From: Methanoculleus sp. UBA430
GTDB taxonomy: Archaea > Halobacteriota > Methanomicrobia > Methanomicrobiales > Methanoculleaceae
NCBI RefSeq assembly: GCF_002506585.1
Contig: NZ_DAXW01000002.1
Location: 1-64,000, forward strand
Length of the DNA: 64,000 nt
Reading direction: 5' to 3'
Both the position numbers and the translations under genes were made by a program. The notes under the pieces were generated by a model that was not told where the DNA came from, made no database searches, and saw only the letters and a list, made by a program, of their open reading frames with translations. The first letter of the stretch is position 1. Every line of letters begins with the position of its first letter. Positions 24,133 through 32,289 of this stretch are shown in pieces.

Positions 24133-24702
24133 TTAAACCGCCTTTTCTTCGAATATCTGCCCCTCAAAGGTCTGCACGGCGACATCGTTGCGTCTCCAGC
24201 ACCCGGGCCGGAGCCCGGCCTTGACGCAGGTCTGGTCAAGGAACTCCCTGCTGGTCCAGCCGTACTCGGTCGGGACCTGCGGGAGGAGGAGACCTCCTGT
24301 CCCAAGGCCGCTGACGATCAGGCCGTGCTTCCCGACCTCGACGCAAGCGGGACGCTCCTGTGGCGGGCACTCGAGCGGCCGGGGCACGGTGAGCACCGTC
24401 ACTTCGAGATCGAGGTCGGCGAGTTCCGACCGCGATACCGGCGGGAACCGGGGGTCCTCAAGAGCAGCCGAGACGGCCGCCTCGACGATCGCTTCGCCGA
24501 GCGGTTTTATCGGGTATGGGAGGCCGATGCATCCGCGGAGGTTCCCCCCCCGCTTGATCGTGACGAAGACGCCGCGCTTCTCCCCAAAGATTGGGGGAAG
24601 AGCAGGCAGCACCATCCGTTCACCGCCGACGGCTTTCTCGATGGCGTTCCGTGCCAGTCGAACTGCCGTTCTGCTTTCTTCCGGGGTCAGCATTTCCATC
24701 AA
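24133..24702 (-). CDS. AMMECR1-family protein
   Basis: A 189-residue protein with the AMMECR1 signature GGNLRGCIGLPYPIKPLGEA (about 53-72) and the later motif GLLLPQVPTEYGWT. The family is conserved in archaea and eukaryotes, often near MEMO1-type or radical-SAM genes, with unsettled biochemistry. Here it is 5 nt upstream of tgtA and appears to head the archaeosine operon. The first residues offer two Met codons (24702 and 24699). Confidence 0.93.
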   Translation of the reverse strand: MMEMLTPEESRTAVRLARNAIEKAVGGERMVLPALPPIFGEKRGVFVTIKRGGNLRGCIGLPYPIKPLGEAIVEAAVSAALEDPRFPPVSRSELADLDLEVTVLTVPRPLECPPQERPACVEVGKHGLIVSGLGTGGLLLPQVPTEYGWTSREFLDQTCVKAGLRPGCWRRNDVAVQTFEGQIFEEKAV

Positions 24703-24728
24703 AATGGGTCGTATGAGATTGAATACTT

Positions 24729-25322
24729 TTAGTCTTCCGGAGCAGAAGAGGCGGCGGTGCCGGCGCCGGGAACCCCGACCGGTCCGGTGATCGAGCAGGG
24801 CAGGTCCCCTTCAAGGCGCACCTTGACGGTCAGGGCCTCTCCGGCAGGGACGGGGCGGTCGAGACGGAGATGTACCGTGCATTCCTCGCCGGCGGGAAGG
24901 AGCGTGCCCCCGTCACCATTCCCATCTCCGTCCCGGAGCAGTGCTGCCGTCCACGTGTCCGGCCCCGGAGTGGTGTCTCCGGACAGCCTGAGAACCTCGA
25001 GGTAATCCCCTGCCATGACCGTTACGCTGGTCCGGGAGAGGTCGACGGCCCCGTCCTCCCCGGTATTCGCGACGGCAAAGGCAAGGGTGTCGATAGAGAT
25101 ACCGGAGAGTTCCGGGACCGACGAGGAGCCGGTGACTCTCCCCACCATCGCAAGATGCGGTTCGCCCGCGGTCAGAACCGGGTACGCGCCCGTACCGGGC
25201 GATGACTCGCCGTTCAATGATCCCGCCCCGAGCGAGACGAACGAAAAGAGCGTTGTGATGGCAACGAACGCCGCGAAGATTGCCGCCAGCTCCAGCTGTG
25301 TAGATACCTCACTCCCCCCCAT
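24729..25322 (-). CDS. Archaellin/pilin-like secreted protein
   Basis: A 197-residue protein whose N-terminus (STQLELAAIFAAFVAITTLF, then SFVSLGAGSL) resembles the hydrophobic assembly helix of archaellins and related archaeal flagellin-domain proteins. The usual positively charged class III leader with a K/R-G cleavage site is not evident, so processing is doubtful. The remainder is a Thr/Ser/Gly-rich beta-type ectodomain ending in APED. No fla/arl assembly genes are nearby. It could be a surface or minor filament protein. A TATA-like ATATATAT lies near 25358-25366. Confidence 0.6.
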   Translation of the reverse strand: MGGSEVSTQLELAAIFAAFVAITTLFSFVSLGAGSLNGESSPGTGAYPVLTAGEPHLAMVGRVTGSSSVPELSGISIDTLAFAVANTGEDGAVDLSRTSVTVMAGDYLEVLRLSGDTTPGPDTWTAALLRDGDGNGDGGTLLPAGEECTVHLRLDRPVPAGEALTVKVRLEGDLPCSITGPVGVPGAGTAASSAPED

Positions 25323-25467
25323 GGTTATAACGCCAGGGGGTAAAAACCGGGGGCGAGCATATATATCTATCTCTGACCCGGGATATGCGCGGTCGATCCG
25401 GAAGGCTTCACGGGGGGTCCACGGTGCCGGACGACTGGGGCAAGTCCGGGATGGGGTACCCGTACAG

Positions 25468-25476
25468 CTTTATATT
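25468..25476 (+). promoter_or_regulatory. TATA box of RNase P RNA
   Basis: CTTTATATT centred about 25 nt before the proposed RNA 5' end at 25497. Confidence 0.6.
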
Positions 25477-25496
25477 CTCACTGCAAAATATTATAT

Positions 25497-25848
25497 GGGA
25501 GAGGGAGAGTGCGGCCGACGGTGGCACATCCTGTGCTGCTGAGGAAAGTCCTCCCACCGGCCAGATACGCAGCCGCATGCAAGTGCGGGTGGCGAGAGTC
25601 ACGGCAATGAAACAGAAACGACACGGCCCGCCGTCAGTGATGAAACGACTGAGCCTCCCTCGGGGGGCGAGAAGCGCGGGTTTCCCCGCGCGATAACTCG
25701 TTGAACGTAGCGGCGGGAAACGATGAAACGGTGAATCCCTGCGGGTGCAAGCCAGAATAGGGCAGATGGATAGTCTGGTATCCGCCCAGGTATGGCGCTC
25801 AGCTGAATGCCGCACAGAACAGAAGGAGGCTTACTCCTCCCACTCCCT
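25497..25848 (+). ncRNA. rnpB: RNase P RNA (archaeal type A)
   Basis: The catalytic RNA of RNase P, which matures tRNA 5' ends. The conserved region CR-I is seen as GAGGAAAGTC at 25541-25550 and CR-V as ACAGAACAGAAGGAGGCTTA near 25814-25833. The ends form P1: GGGAGAGGGAG at 25497 opposite CTCCTCCCACTCCC near 25834-25847. The internal segment ACAGAAACGAC (25612 onward) matches the core between P-stems. Length of about 350 nt is normal for euryarchaeal RNase P RNA. Exact ends are estimated from pairing. Confidence 0.92.
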
Positions 25849-25890
25849 GCCCGTGCAGGTTCTTCTCGACGGAACGTAAATATACGGTTC

Positions 25891-26154
25891 TCAGTCTTTC
25901 TTCTCCGGTTTTAACTCAATCTCCTCAAACGTCACGACGTGTGAATCGACGATCTCGTCCTGGTCATTCACAGAGAGCTGGACGAAGATCTCGGCAGGCG
26001 CACTCTCCATGGATACGACGTTCCCGTGCTCCGCCTTGACGACGAACCCGAGGGACGCAAGTTCGCCCCGGACGGCGTCCCGGGTGTGGTAGGTCGAGAG
26101 GATCTCCCTGACCTTGAGAAGGACGGTCTGCTGCTCTTCAATGTTCGTGGCCAT
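25891..26154 (-). CDS. Hypothetical protein, 87 residues
   Basis: A small acidic soluble protein without membrane segments, start MATNIEEQQTVLLKVREIL and end FEEIELKPEKKD. I do not recognise a family. Codon use looks like the neighbours and the ATG is only about 120 bp from the divergent HTH-CBS gene. The alternating hydrophobic pattern (GFVVKAEHGNVVSM, EIFVQLSV, DSHVVTFEEI) suggests an alpha/beta fold. No function is proposed. Confidence 0.7.
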   Translation of the reverse strand: MATNIEEQQTVLLKVREILSTYHTRDAVRGELASLGFVVKAEHGNVVSMESAPAEIFVQLSVNDQDEIVDSHVVTFEEIELKPEKKD

Positions 26155-26243
26155 ATCATCCCATGAAACCTTGCGCTATATCAACCTGCTCCGGCGAGGG
26201 GAACGGGCCGCGGTACCGTCATAGTCGCTGTGTTCCGGAGACA

Positions 26244-26258
26244 GATATATATAAAAAA
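26244..26258 (+). promoter_or_regulatory. TATA box of HTH-CBS regulator
   Basis: A strong A/T box (ATATATATAAAAAAA) centred about 28 nt before ATG 26277, so the mRNA is probably leaderless. Confidence 0.6.
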
Positions 26259-26276
26259 ATTACCTATAGTAATAAG

Positions 26277-26831
26277 ATGGAGATACCCACCCCGGCCGAA
26301 CTGCGGGAGAAAAGGCTCCGTATGGGCTTAAAGCAGGCAGATGTAGCCCGTATGGCCGGAATCAGCCAGTCCATGGTCGCGCGGATCGAGGCAGGGAGCG
26401 TGGATCCGAGGGTGAGTACGCTTGCCAGGATCGTGGAAGTCCTGCGGGCGGCGGAGCACTCGGCGATCACAGCGGCCGACGTGATGAACGCTCCCGTCCT
26501 CTCCGTCGCCCCGGACGACCCCGTTGGCCGTGCCGTCGAGATCATGGGACAGAACGGCATCTCCCAGCTGCCGGTGCTCGAGAACGGGGTGCCCGTCGGG
26601 TGCATATCCGAGTCGGCAATCATGAACGCCATGGAAGAAGGCGGTCTCCACCAGACGCACCGGAGGCTGGTGCAGGATTATATGGAGCCCGGGTTCCCGA
26701 CGGTCCCCCCGATGGCGCCGATCGATACGCTCGTCCACCTCCTGCATCACAGCCACGCGATCATCGTGCTCGATAAAGGAGAGGTGCAGGGTGTCATCAC
26801 CAAGCACGACCTGATATCGCTGATAACGTAG
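26277..26831 (+). CDS. XRE-type HTH with paired CBS domains, predicted regulator
   Basis: A 184-residue protein. Residues 5-58 form an XRE helix-turn-helix (REKRLRMGLKQADVARM, GISQSMVARIEAGSVDPRVS); residues about 70-184 form a CBS pair (VMNAPVLSVAPDDPVGRAVE and YMEPGFPTVPPMAPIDTLVH). CBS pairs bind adenine nucleotides, so this is probably a transcription factor sensing energy state. This architecture is common in methanogens; targets are unknown. The start is fixed by the TATA box rather than a ribosome site. It is convergent with tpiA. Confidence 0.9.
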   Translation: MEIPTPAELREKRLRMGLKQADVARMAGISQSMVARIEAGSVDPRVSTLARIVEVLRAAEHSAITAADVMNAPVLSVAPDDPVGRAVEIMGQNGISQLPVLENGVPVGCISESAIMNAMEEGGLHQTHRRLVQDYMEPGFPTVPPMAPIDTLVHLLHHSHAIIVLDKGEVQGVITKHDLISLIT

Positions 26832-26839
26832 GCACTCTT

Positions 26840-27508
26840 TTACAACAGCGAGACCAGATCCCGGAGGACCGCCTCGGGGTCATCGGCCTTGACCACGCTC
26901 GACGCGAGGAGGACACCGCTTGTCCCGAGGTCGACGGCAATCTTGACGCATTCACCGGACTGGATGCCCGCCCCGGTCAGGACCCTCACGTCCGGGTTCA
27001 CCGCCAAAACAGCGTTGACGGACCGCTCGATGATCCCCGGGTCGGCCTTCGAGACGGAGACGCCGCTCCCGATCAGTTCCGGGGGCTCGATCGCCACGTA
27101 GTCAGGCCGGAGCGACGCCGCCGCCGCGCTGGTTGAGTCGTTGTTCGTGCAGACGACCGACTCGAGGTGGAGCCTTCGTGCGATCTCGACGCAGGCCCCA
27201 ATATCGGCCAGGGTGAGGCGGCGCTCGGAGTGGTTGATCAGGGTGCCGCGTGCGCCTGCCGACCGGACCGCCTCGGGGAGAATATGACCGGTATGAGCGC
27301 CGGGGGCGATCGCATCGATGTGCTGGGCGTAGACCGGGATTGCGTAGTGGTGGCTCATCGGGTGAAGCTCGGTGAAGACCGGGGCGACACCGATGACGAC
27401 GCCGCTCTCTTCTGCCACGGTCTCGGCTGCAGCGGCGATCCGGTGAGCGTTGCTGCCCATTCCCTCCTTATAGGTCTTGAGATTGACCAGAACCAACGGT
27501 GAAACCAT
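26840..27508 (-). CDS. tpiA: Triosephosphate isomerase
   Basis: A 222-residue archaeal TIM, interconverting dihydroxyacetone phosphate and glyceraldehyde-3-phosphate. The N-terminal lysine (VLVNLKTYKEG), catalytic histidine (LINHSERR), catalytic glutamate (VAIEPPELIGSG) and phosphate loop (GAGIQSGECV) are all present. Length matches the short archaeal type (about 220, versus 250 in bacteria). Only 8 nt separates its end from the convergent HTH-CBS gene. Confidence 0.96.
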   Translation of the reverse strand: MVSPLVLVNLKTYKEGMGSNAHRIAAAAETVAEESGVVIGVAPVFTELHPMSHHYAIPVYAQHIDAIAPGAHTGHILPEAVRSAGARGTLINHSERRLTLADIGACVEIARRLHLESVVCTNNDSTSAAAASLRPDYVAIEPPELIGSGVSVSKADPGIIERSVNAVLAVNPDVRVLTGAGIQSGECVKIAVDLGTSGVLLASSVVKADDPEAVLRDLVSLL

Positions 27509-27564
27509 TATCCATCACGTCTGACTGATAGATTGCTTCCCCTGATATTAACTTGTGGGGATGC

Positions 27565-30075
27565 TCACCTCGAGAGCCCCCGGGTGAAATGCCCACCGGT
27601 GATACCCCCGAGTGCCCGTTGTTTCGCCTCATCCTTGAGCGCGGGGAGGATGCCGGCCTCACCCCGGCCCACGGCCTCGATCCCTGCCCGGTAGAGGCCG
27701 GTCATCTCCCCGGCGTAGCGGGGTCCCCTGCCTCGTGCATCGATGGCGACGGCGGAAATACCCATTGCGATGATATCGGGCAGGTGGTCGACGAGACAGG
27801 TCTCGACGGCGTTTGCAATATAGATCCGTCCCTCACCGTCCCACCGGAGCGGGAAGACACGTTTCTTCTGGTCCTCAAGCCCGATGAAGCGGTCGGCCCC
27901 GACCGCCGCTGTCAGCCGGTCCTCGGTCACCATCGCCTCGATGTTCCCCTGCACGAGCACCTCGAGTCCGGGAGCGTCCCCAACCGCCGCCGCGAGCCCT
28001 GCGAGGTCGGCGGCCGGGAGTTCGGGGGAGGCCGTGCAGCGCAGGAAGAGCGCCGCAAGTTCCCCGGCGGTCCGGTGATTCCAGACGTTCAGCCCGGCGG
28101 CGCCGTAGAGGTCCATGCAGGGTTCGGCCTGCCGGACCGCGTCCGCAGCCCCCATCCCGCCCACCATCACGCCGCGGACCCCTGTGCCGTAGAGCGACGG
28201 GAGGAGGGCTGCCGCCGCGTCGAGGAACCCCTGCCGGGTGATCGACGGCCACTTCCAGACGAGGTCGGCACCCGCATCCCGGCAGACGGCGGCGGCCTCT
28301 TTGAGGATTCCAGGGTCGGCGTCCTCGATATAGACGGTTCTGGCGCCGCCCCGGACGGCAGCCGCTACACCCGCAAGGGTGTCGGTGTAGACCGAGACCG
28401 ATGGAAGTCGTCTCTCTCGTCCCGGCTTCTCCGTCTGCGTCAGGCCTGCGATCGCCGTTTCGGTCCGTTCCCGGGCTGCCTGCACCGCATCCGGTCCCGG
28501 GCGGTATGCGGCGAGGACGGCCTCCTCGACCCTTTCTAAGAATGAACGCCTGACCCGGTTCAACTCCCCGAGCGGCGCAAAAAGCCCGCCCGGGTAGCGG
28601 AGGTCCAGATTCCCGACCGTAAACGGCGTTCCCCCGGTCTTTTCGAACTGCTCCGCGATCTGATCCCCGGTGAGCGGCCGGTTCCGTGCCGGCTCCATCC
28701 GGAGGTCGGGACGGTAGCGCACTCGGAGCAGTTCGTTGCTGTTCTGTGTGAGGACACCCTCCAGGCAGGGCGTGCCGTCCTCCCAGATGACCGTGACGTC
28801 GATGGGCACCTGCGGCAGGGATTTTGCCATGATCTGTTTTGCCCGCTCCTCGAGATCGGCGCTCTTCGTCAGGAATACCCGGGCACCCGCCCCCACCGGC
28901 GCGGGGACCGAAAGGCGGACCGTGGCGTGCCGGACGGCGGGGGTGCCACGGACGACCGCGCCGATATCCTCTTCGGGGTCGTCCGTGCAGAACGCCAGCC
29001 CGTCGCCGGAGCGGGGCACGAGGTCGCCGACGAGGCGAACGGTCGCCTCCTGCCTCCGCGAGTCGTACCCAGTGACCGTGCCGAGGAGGACGCCCCGGTT
29101 CCCTGGCCGGTCGCGGGCCATAATATCAGAGGCGCCAAGGATGTAACCCTCCGTGAACTCCCGGTTGAACGCGAGGGCAAGGTCGCGCATCTCCTCGCTC
29201 GAGGGTGACCAGGCCTCCCCGGCGGCGATCGCGTCGAGGGCGTGCCGGTAGATGCTCACCACCGTCGCGACGTACTCCGGCGACCGCATCCTCCCCTCAA
29301 CCTTGAGCGACGCCACCGGCGCAGACGAGAGGCGGTCGAGGCAGGGGTAGACCGCGAGGTCGCGCGTCGAGAGGAGGTAACGGTCCTTTTCGGACACGGC
29401 CCGGAGGTCCCTCGGGCGCCCGTAGTCATCCTTCTCGGCGGTCACGAGCCGGTAGGGTTTCCTGCACGGTTGGGCACACATCCCCCGGTTCCCACTCCGC
29501 CCCCCGATCACCGAGGAGAGGAGGCACTGGCCCGAGTAACAGTAGCAGAGCGCACCGTGGGCGAAGACCTCGATACCGACCCCCGGGACCTCCGCAATCC
29601 CCTCAATCTCGGGGAGGGTGAGTTCCCGGGCCAGGACCACGCGGGAGAACCCCTCCCGTGCGGCCCGGAGAACGCCTTCGCGGTTGTGGATCGTCATCTG
29701 GGTCGAGGCGTGGAGGGGGAGGTCCGGGACAACCTCCCGGGCGAGCGATGCCACCCCGGCGTCCTGCACCAGGACGGCATCGGCCCCGGTCTCGTAGAGC
29801 CAGAGAAGGTATCGGGCCACGTCGGGGAGTTCGGTCTCCCGGACGAGGATGTTTACCGTGACGTAGACCCTGACCCCCCGGAGATGCGCGTAATCGACGG
29901 CAGCACGGAGTTCTTCGTCGGAGAAGTTCGCAGCGTAGTGCCGGGCCCCAAACCGCCTCCCCGAGAGGTAGACGGCGTCGGCGCCGGCGGCGACCGCTGC
30001 GGACAGGGCCTCCGGCGACCCGGCCGGCGCAAGCAGTTCCGGTGACCCGGATCCCGGGTGATGATCGTGCGGCAT
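27565..30075 (-). CDS. U32 family peptidase-like protein with DUF3656
   Basis: An 836-residue U32 protein. The N-terminal barrel begins ELLAPAGSPEALSAAVAAGA, followed by the family cysteine region ALCYCYSGQCLLSSVIGGRS and GMCAQPCRKPY. A middle DUF3656-like domain (about 390-520) and a C-terminal U32-like barrel (about 560-800) follow. Related bacterial proteins (RlhA) hydroxylate 23S rRNA and others act in prephenate-derived or ubiquinone hydroxylation, so peptidase activity should not be assumed. It has no close operon partner and is divergent from proC. Confidence 0.88.
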   Translation of the reverse strand: MPHDHHPGSGSPELLAPAGSPEALSAAVAAGADAVYLSGRRFGARHYAANFSDEELRAAVDYAHLRGVRVYVTVNILVRETELPDVARYLLWLYETGADAVLVQDAGVASLAREVVPDLPLHASTQMTIHNREGVLRAAREGFSRVVLARELTLPEIEGIAEVPGVGIEVFAHGALCYCYSGQCLLSSVIGGRSGNRGMCAQPCRKPYRLVTAEKDDYGRPRDLRAVSEKDRYLLSTRDLAVYPCLDRLSSAPVASLKVEGRMRSPEYVATVVSIYRHALDAIAAGEAWSPSSEEMRDLALAFNREFTEGYILGASDIMARDRPGNRGVLLGTVTGYDSRRQEATVRLVGDLVPRSGDGLAFCTDDPEEDIGAVVRGTPAVRHATVRLSVPAPVGAGARVFLTKSADLEERAKQIMAKSLPQVPIDVTVIWEDGTPCLEGVLTQNSNELLRVRYRPDLRMEPARNRPLTGDQIAEQFEKTGGTPFTVGNLDLRYPGGLFAPLGELNRVRRSFLERVEEAVLAAYRPGPDAVQAARERTETAIAGLTQTEKPGRERRLPSVSVYTDTLAGVAAAVRGGARTVYIEDADPGILKEAAAVCRDAGADLVWKWPSITRQGFLDAAAALLPSLYGTGVRGVMVGGMGAADAVRQAEPCMDLYGAAGLNVWNHRTAGELAALFLRCTASPELPAADLAGLAAAVGDAPGLEVLVQGNIEAMVTEDRLTAAVGADRFIGLEDQKKRVFPLRWDGEGRIYIANAVETCLVDHLPDIIAMGISAVAIDARGRGPRYAGEMTGLYRAGIEAVGRGEAGILPALKDEAKQRALGGITGGHFTRGLSR

Positions 30076-30164
30076 CTGTTGGATACCATTCGCCCGGCCG
30101 GCCTATATACTCCACCCCGGCGGCGGGTATCCTTTTTGGGAAAGAAGACGATGTGGAGAGGAGT

Positions 30165-30968
30165 ATGGACTGCGCAGGAGTTATCGGCTACGGGCACATG
30201 GGCAGGATGCTGGTGAAGGGTTTCCTCTCGTCGGGGGCGCTTTGTCCCGGCGAGATCGTGGTCGCGTCCCGGAGCCGGGAGAGCCGGGACATTTGCGCCG
30301 GCGCATGGCCCCGGATCAGCATCGCGGAGACGAACAGGGAACTCGCCCGGCGGTGCCGCACGATCATCCTCGCTGTTCGGCCGCAGGAGATCCGGGAGGT
30401 CCTCTGCGAGATCGTGCCGGTGCTCTCCAGGGGGGAGCACCTCGTCTCGCTCGCGGCCGGCGTCAGCCTTGAAGACCTTGAGGGGCTATATCCGGGGCCG
30501 GTCACCCGCGTCATCCCCACGGTCACCTCCGCGATCGGGAAAGGGACAACGCTAGTCTGCCACGGGCGGCGGGTGGGGAAGGATGACGCCCGCCGGGTGG
30601 AGGGGCTCTTCTCGTCCATCGGGAACGTGATGCGCGTCGGAGAGGCGGACCTCACGGCGGCCACGCTCCTCTCGAGCTGCGGGCCGGGACTGCTCGCCGC
30701 AATCATCGAGGAACTGGCCGGCGCGGCAGCCCGTGCGAGCGAACTCCCGCCGGACCGGGCGCTCGTGCTTGCAACGGAGATGGTCGCGGCCACGGCCGCC
30801 TACCTCCGGGAGACCGGCAAGGCGCCGGGGGACCTGATCGGGGAGGTTGCGACCGGCGGTGGGGTCACGGAGGCCGGGGTGGAAGGGCTCCGGGAACGGC
30901 TGCCGGGGGTCTTTGACGAGGTAGTCGCCGCCATGCTGGAACGTTGCGGTGCGGTGGGGAGGAGTTGA
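30165..30968 (+). CDS. proC: Pyrroline-5-carboxylate reductase family
   Basis: A 267-residue NAD(P)-dependent reductase completing proline synthesis. The Rossmann motif is GVIGYGHMGRMLVKGFLSSG, followed by IILAVRPQEI and SLAAGVSLEDL. The C-terminal dimerisation domain contains GPGLLAAIIEELAGAAARAS and GGVTEAGVEGL. Most proC proteins have TTPGGxT where this has TGGGVTEAG, so specificity is slightly less certain. ATG 30165 follows GGAGAGG. proA and proB are not nearby. Confidence 0.85.
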   Translation: MDCAGVIGYGHMGRMLVKGFLSSGALCPGEIVVASRSRESRDICAGAWPRISIAETNRELARRCRTIILAVRPQEIREVLCEIVPVLSRGEHLVSLAAGVSLEDLEGLYPGPVTRVIPTVTSAIGKGTTLVCHGRRVGKDDARRVEGLFSSIGNVMRVGEADLTAATLLSSCGPGLLAAIIEELAGAAARASELPPDRALVLATEMVAATAAYLRETGKAPGDLIGEVATGGGVTEAGVEGLRERLPGVFDEVVAAMLERCGAVGRS

Positions 30969-30984
30969 CGGGAATGACCGGGCA

Positions 30985-30996
30985 GATATTTAAATG
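30985..30996 (+). promoter_or_regulatory. TATA box of aroD
   Basis: GATATTTAAATG centred about 31 nt before the aroD ATG, so the leader is at most about 5 nt. Confidence 0.55.
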
Positions 30997-31021
30997 ATGG
31001 AGCGATTATACTCCGGTGCGT

Positions 31022-31651
31022 ATGAAGATCGTCGTCTCTGTGGAGGATGCCGGCGTTATCGACGAGGTGGTGGAGTACAACCCGACGTTCATCGAGGTCA
31101 GGCTCGACCGGATGGAGGGAGACCTGCTGGACCAGGTCCGTGCGATCCGGGAGAAGACCGCCATCCCCCTGATTGCCACGCTCAGGAGCAGGGAGGAGGG
31201 AGGGCGGTTCGTCGGGGACGCCGCTCTTTGGGCCCGAATCATCGAGCCGATAGCGCGATACGTCGATCTCGTTGACGTGGAGGCGCGCTGCCGGGACCAC
31301 GCGCCGTTCATCAAGAGCCAGGGTGTCCAGATCCTCGCTTCGCTGCACACGGCAGAGATGCCCACCCTGCCGGAGCTCGGAAAGATCGAAGAGTTGCTCA
31401 GGTCCTACGGCGACATCCCGAAGATCGTCGTGAAACCCCGGACCCGGGACGACCTGGTCGAACTCGTCACGTTCACCCACCGGGCGCAGAAACCTATCTG
31501 TACAAGCATCATGGGCGCCGAGTTCCGCTCTGCCCGCGCAGTCCTGCCCCTCTTCGGGTCGGAGTTCGTCTTCTGCCATGCCGGCACCCCGACGGCCGAA
31601 GGGCAGTACCATATCCGGGAGATGCGGCAGCTCGCGGATCTGCTGAAGTGA
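31022..31651 (+). CDS. aroD: 3-dehydroquinate dehydratase, type I
   Basis: A 209-residue type I enzyme converting 3-dehydroquinate to 3-dehydroshikimate through a Schiff base. It shows the substrate-binding EVRLDRM (about 25), the catalytic histidine in ASLHTAEMPT and the Schiff-base lysine in PKIVVKPRTRDD, and it ends GTPTAEGQYHIREMRQL. It supplies the step missing from the aromatic operon at 32.3-40.1 kb, yet lies on the opposite strand with its own promoter. ATG 31022 was preferred to the in-frame GTG at 31016. Confidence 0.94.
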   Translation: MKIVVSVEDAGVIDEVVEYNPTFIEVRLDRMEGDLLDQVRAIREKTAIPLIATLRSREEGGRFVGDAALWARIIEPIARYVDLVDVEARCRDHAPFIKSQGVQILASLHTAEMPTLPELGKIEELLRSYGDIPKIVVKPRTRDDLVELVTFTHRAQKPICTSIMGAEFRSARAVLPLFGSEFVFCHAGTPTAEGQYHIREMRQLADLLK

Positions 31652-31704
31652 GTATGGAAGATCTCACGATCCCCTTCACGTATCAGAACCGGATACGTGA
31701 TAGT

Positions 31705-31927
31705 ATGTCTACAACTTCTGTTTTCAGCATCCGTATCGATTCCCGGGTCCGAAAGATGATCGACGGACTGGACAATCCCGGCATGGCAGGATGAGGTTTG
31801 CACCTTCATCGAGCGGTCGGTACGAAGAAGACGCAAGGCCCAACTCCTGGCACGGGAAGCCCATCGCTCCTCAGGCGAAGGGCCTCCTGGCGCAGATCCG
31901 ATCCGGGAGGATCGCGATCTCCGATAG
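31705..31927 (+). pseudogene. vapB: VapB-like antitoxin, frameshifted
   Basis: The frame from ATG 31705 reads STTSVFSIRIDSRVRKMIDG, a typical ribbon-helix-helix antitoxin N-terminus, then stops at 31792-31794. The continuation is in the next frame from 31784: WQDEVCTFIERSVRRRRKAQ up to TAG 31925-31927. A single-base change near 31775-31784 joins them. The antitoxin-like sequence and the toxin-like remnant immediately downstream identify a dead type II pair. Confidence 0.75.
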
Positions 31928-32190
31928 CCTTGTGCTGGACTCGCGGCATCATCGCAGCGGTCTTCTTCCCGGAGAGGATCACACAGAGAGCAATGAGATC
32001 GTGGAGGATTGTACTATAGTCGATCTCACGGCCACGTGGTCCGGCTCGTGACCTGATGCCCGCGGCATACGATCTGGCGTGCAGCCACGGGATCACGGTC
32101 TACGACGCCCTCTTTCTTGCCGCTACGGTCCGGTGCGAGACCTGCCTGGTGACCGGCGACGGCAGGCTCCATGAGCGGCGAAGAAGGTAG
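31928..32190 (+). pseudogene. vapC: VapC-like PIN toxin, multiply broken
   Basis: Fragments of a PIN-domain ribonuclease lie in three frames. SLVLDS near 31928 holds the first acidic residue, then GIIAAVFFPERITQRAM, then EIVEDCTIVDLTAT, and finally AAYDLACSHGITVYDALFLA with LVTGDGRLHERRRR ending at 32190. At least three frame changes occur and the middle third is shortened. The C-terminal PIN acidic motif (YDALFLA, VTGD) is well preserved, so decay is recent. Confidence 0.72.
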
Positions 32191-32289
32191 TGGCCTCCCG
32201 GCTGGTCCGTTGATCGCGCGACCGGGTGGTCTGTCCGGGAGTATGAAGCGCCGTCCTAACGAACCGCCACACCTCGCACCTTGCGGTGC

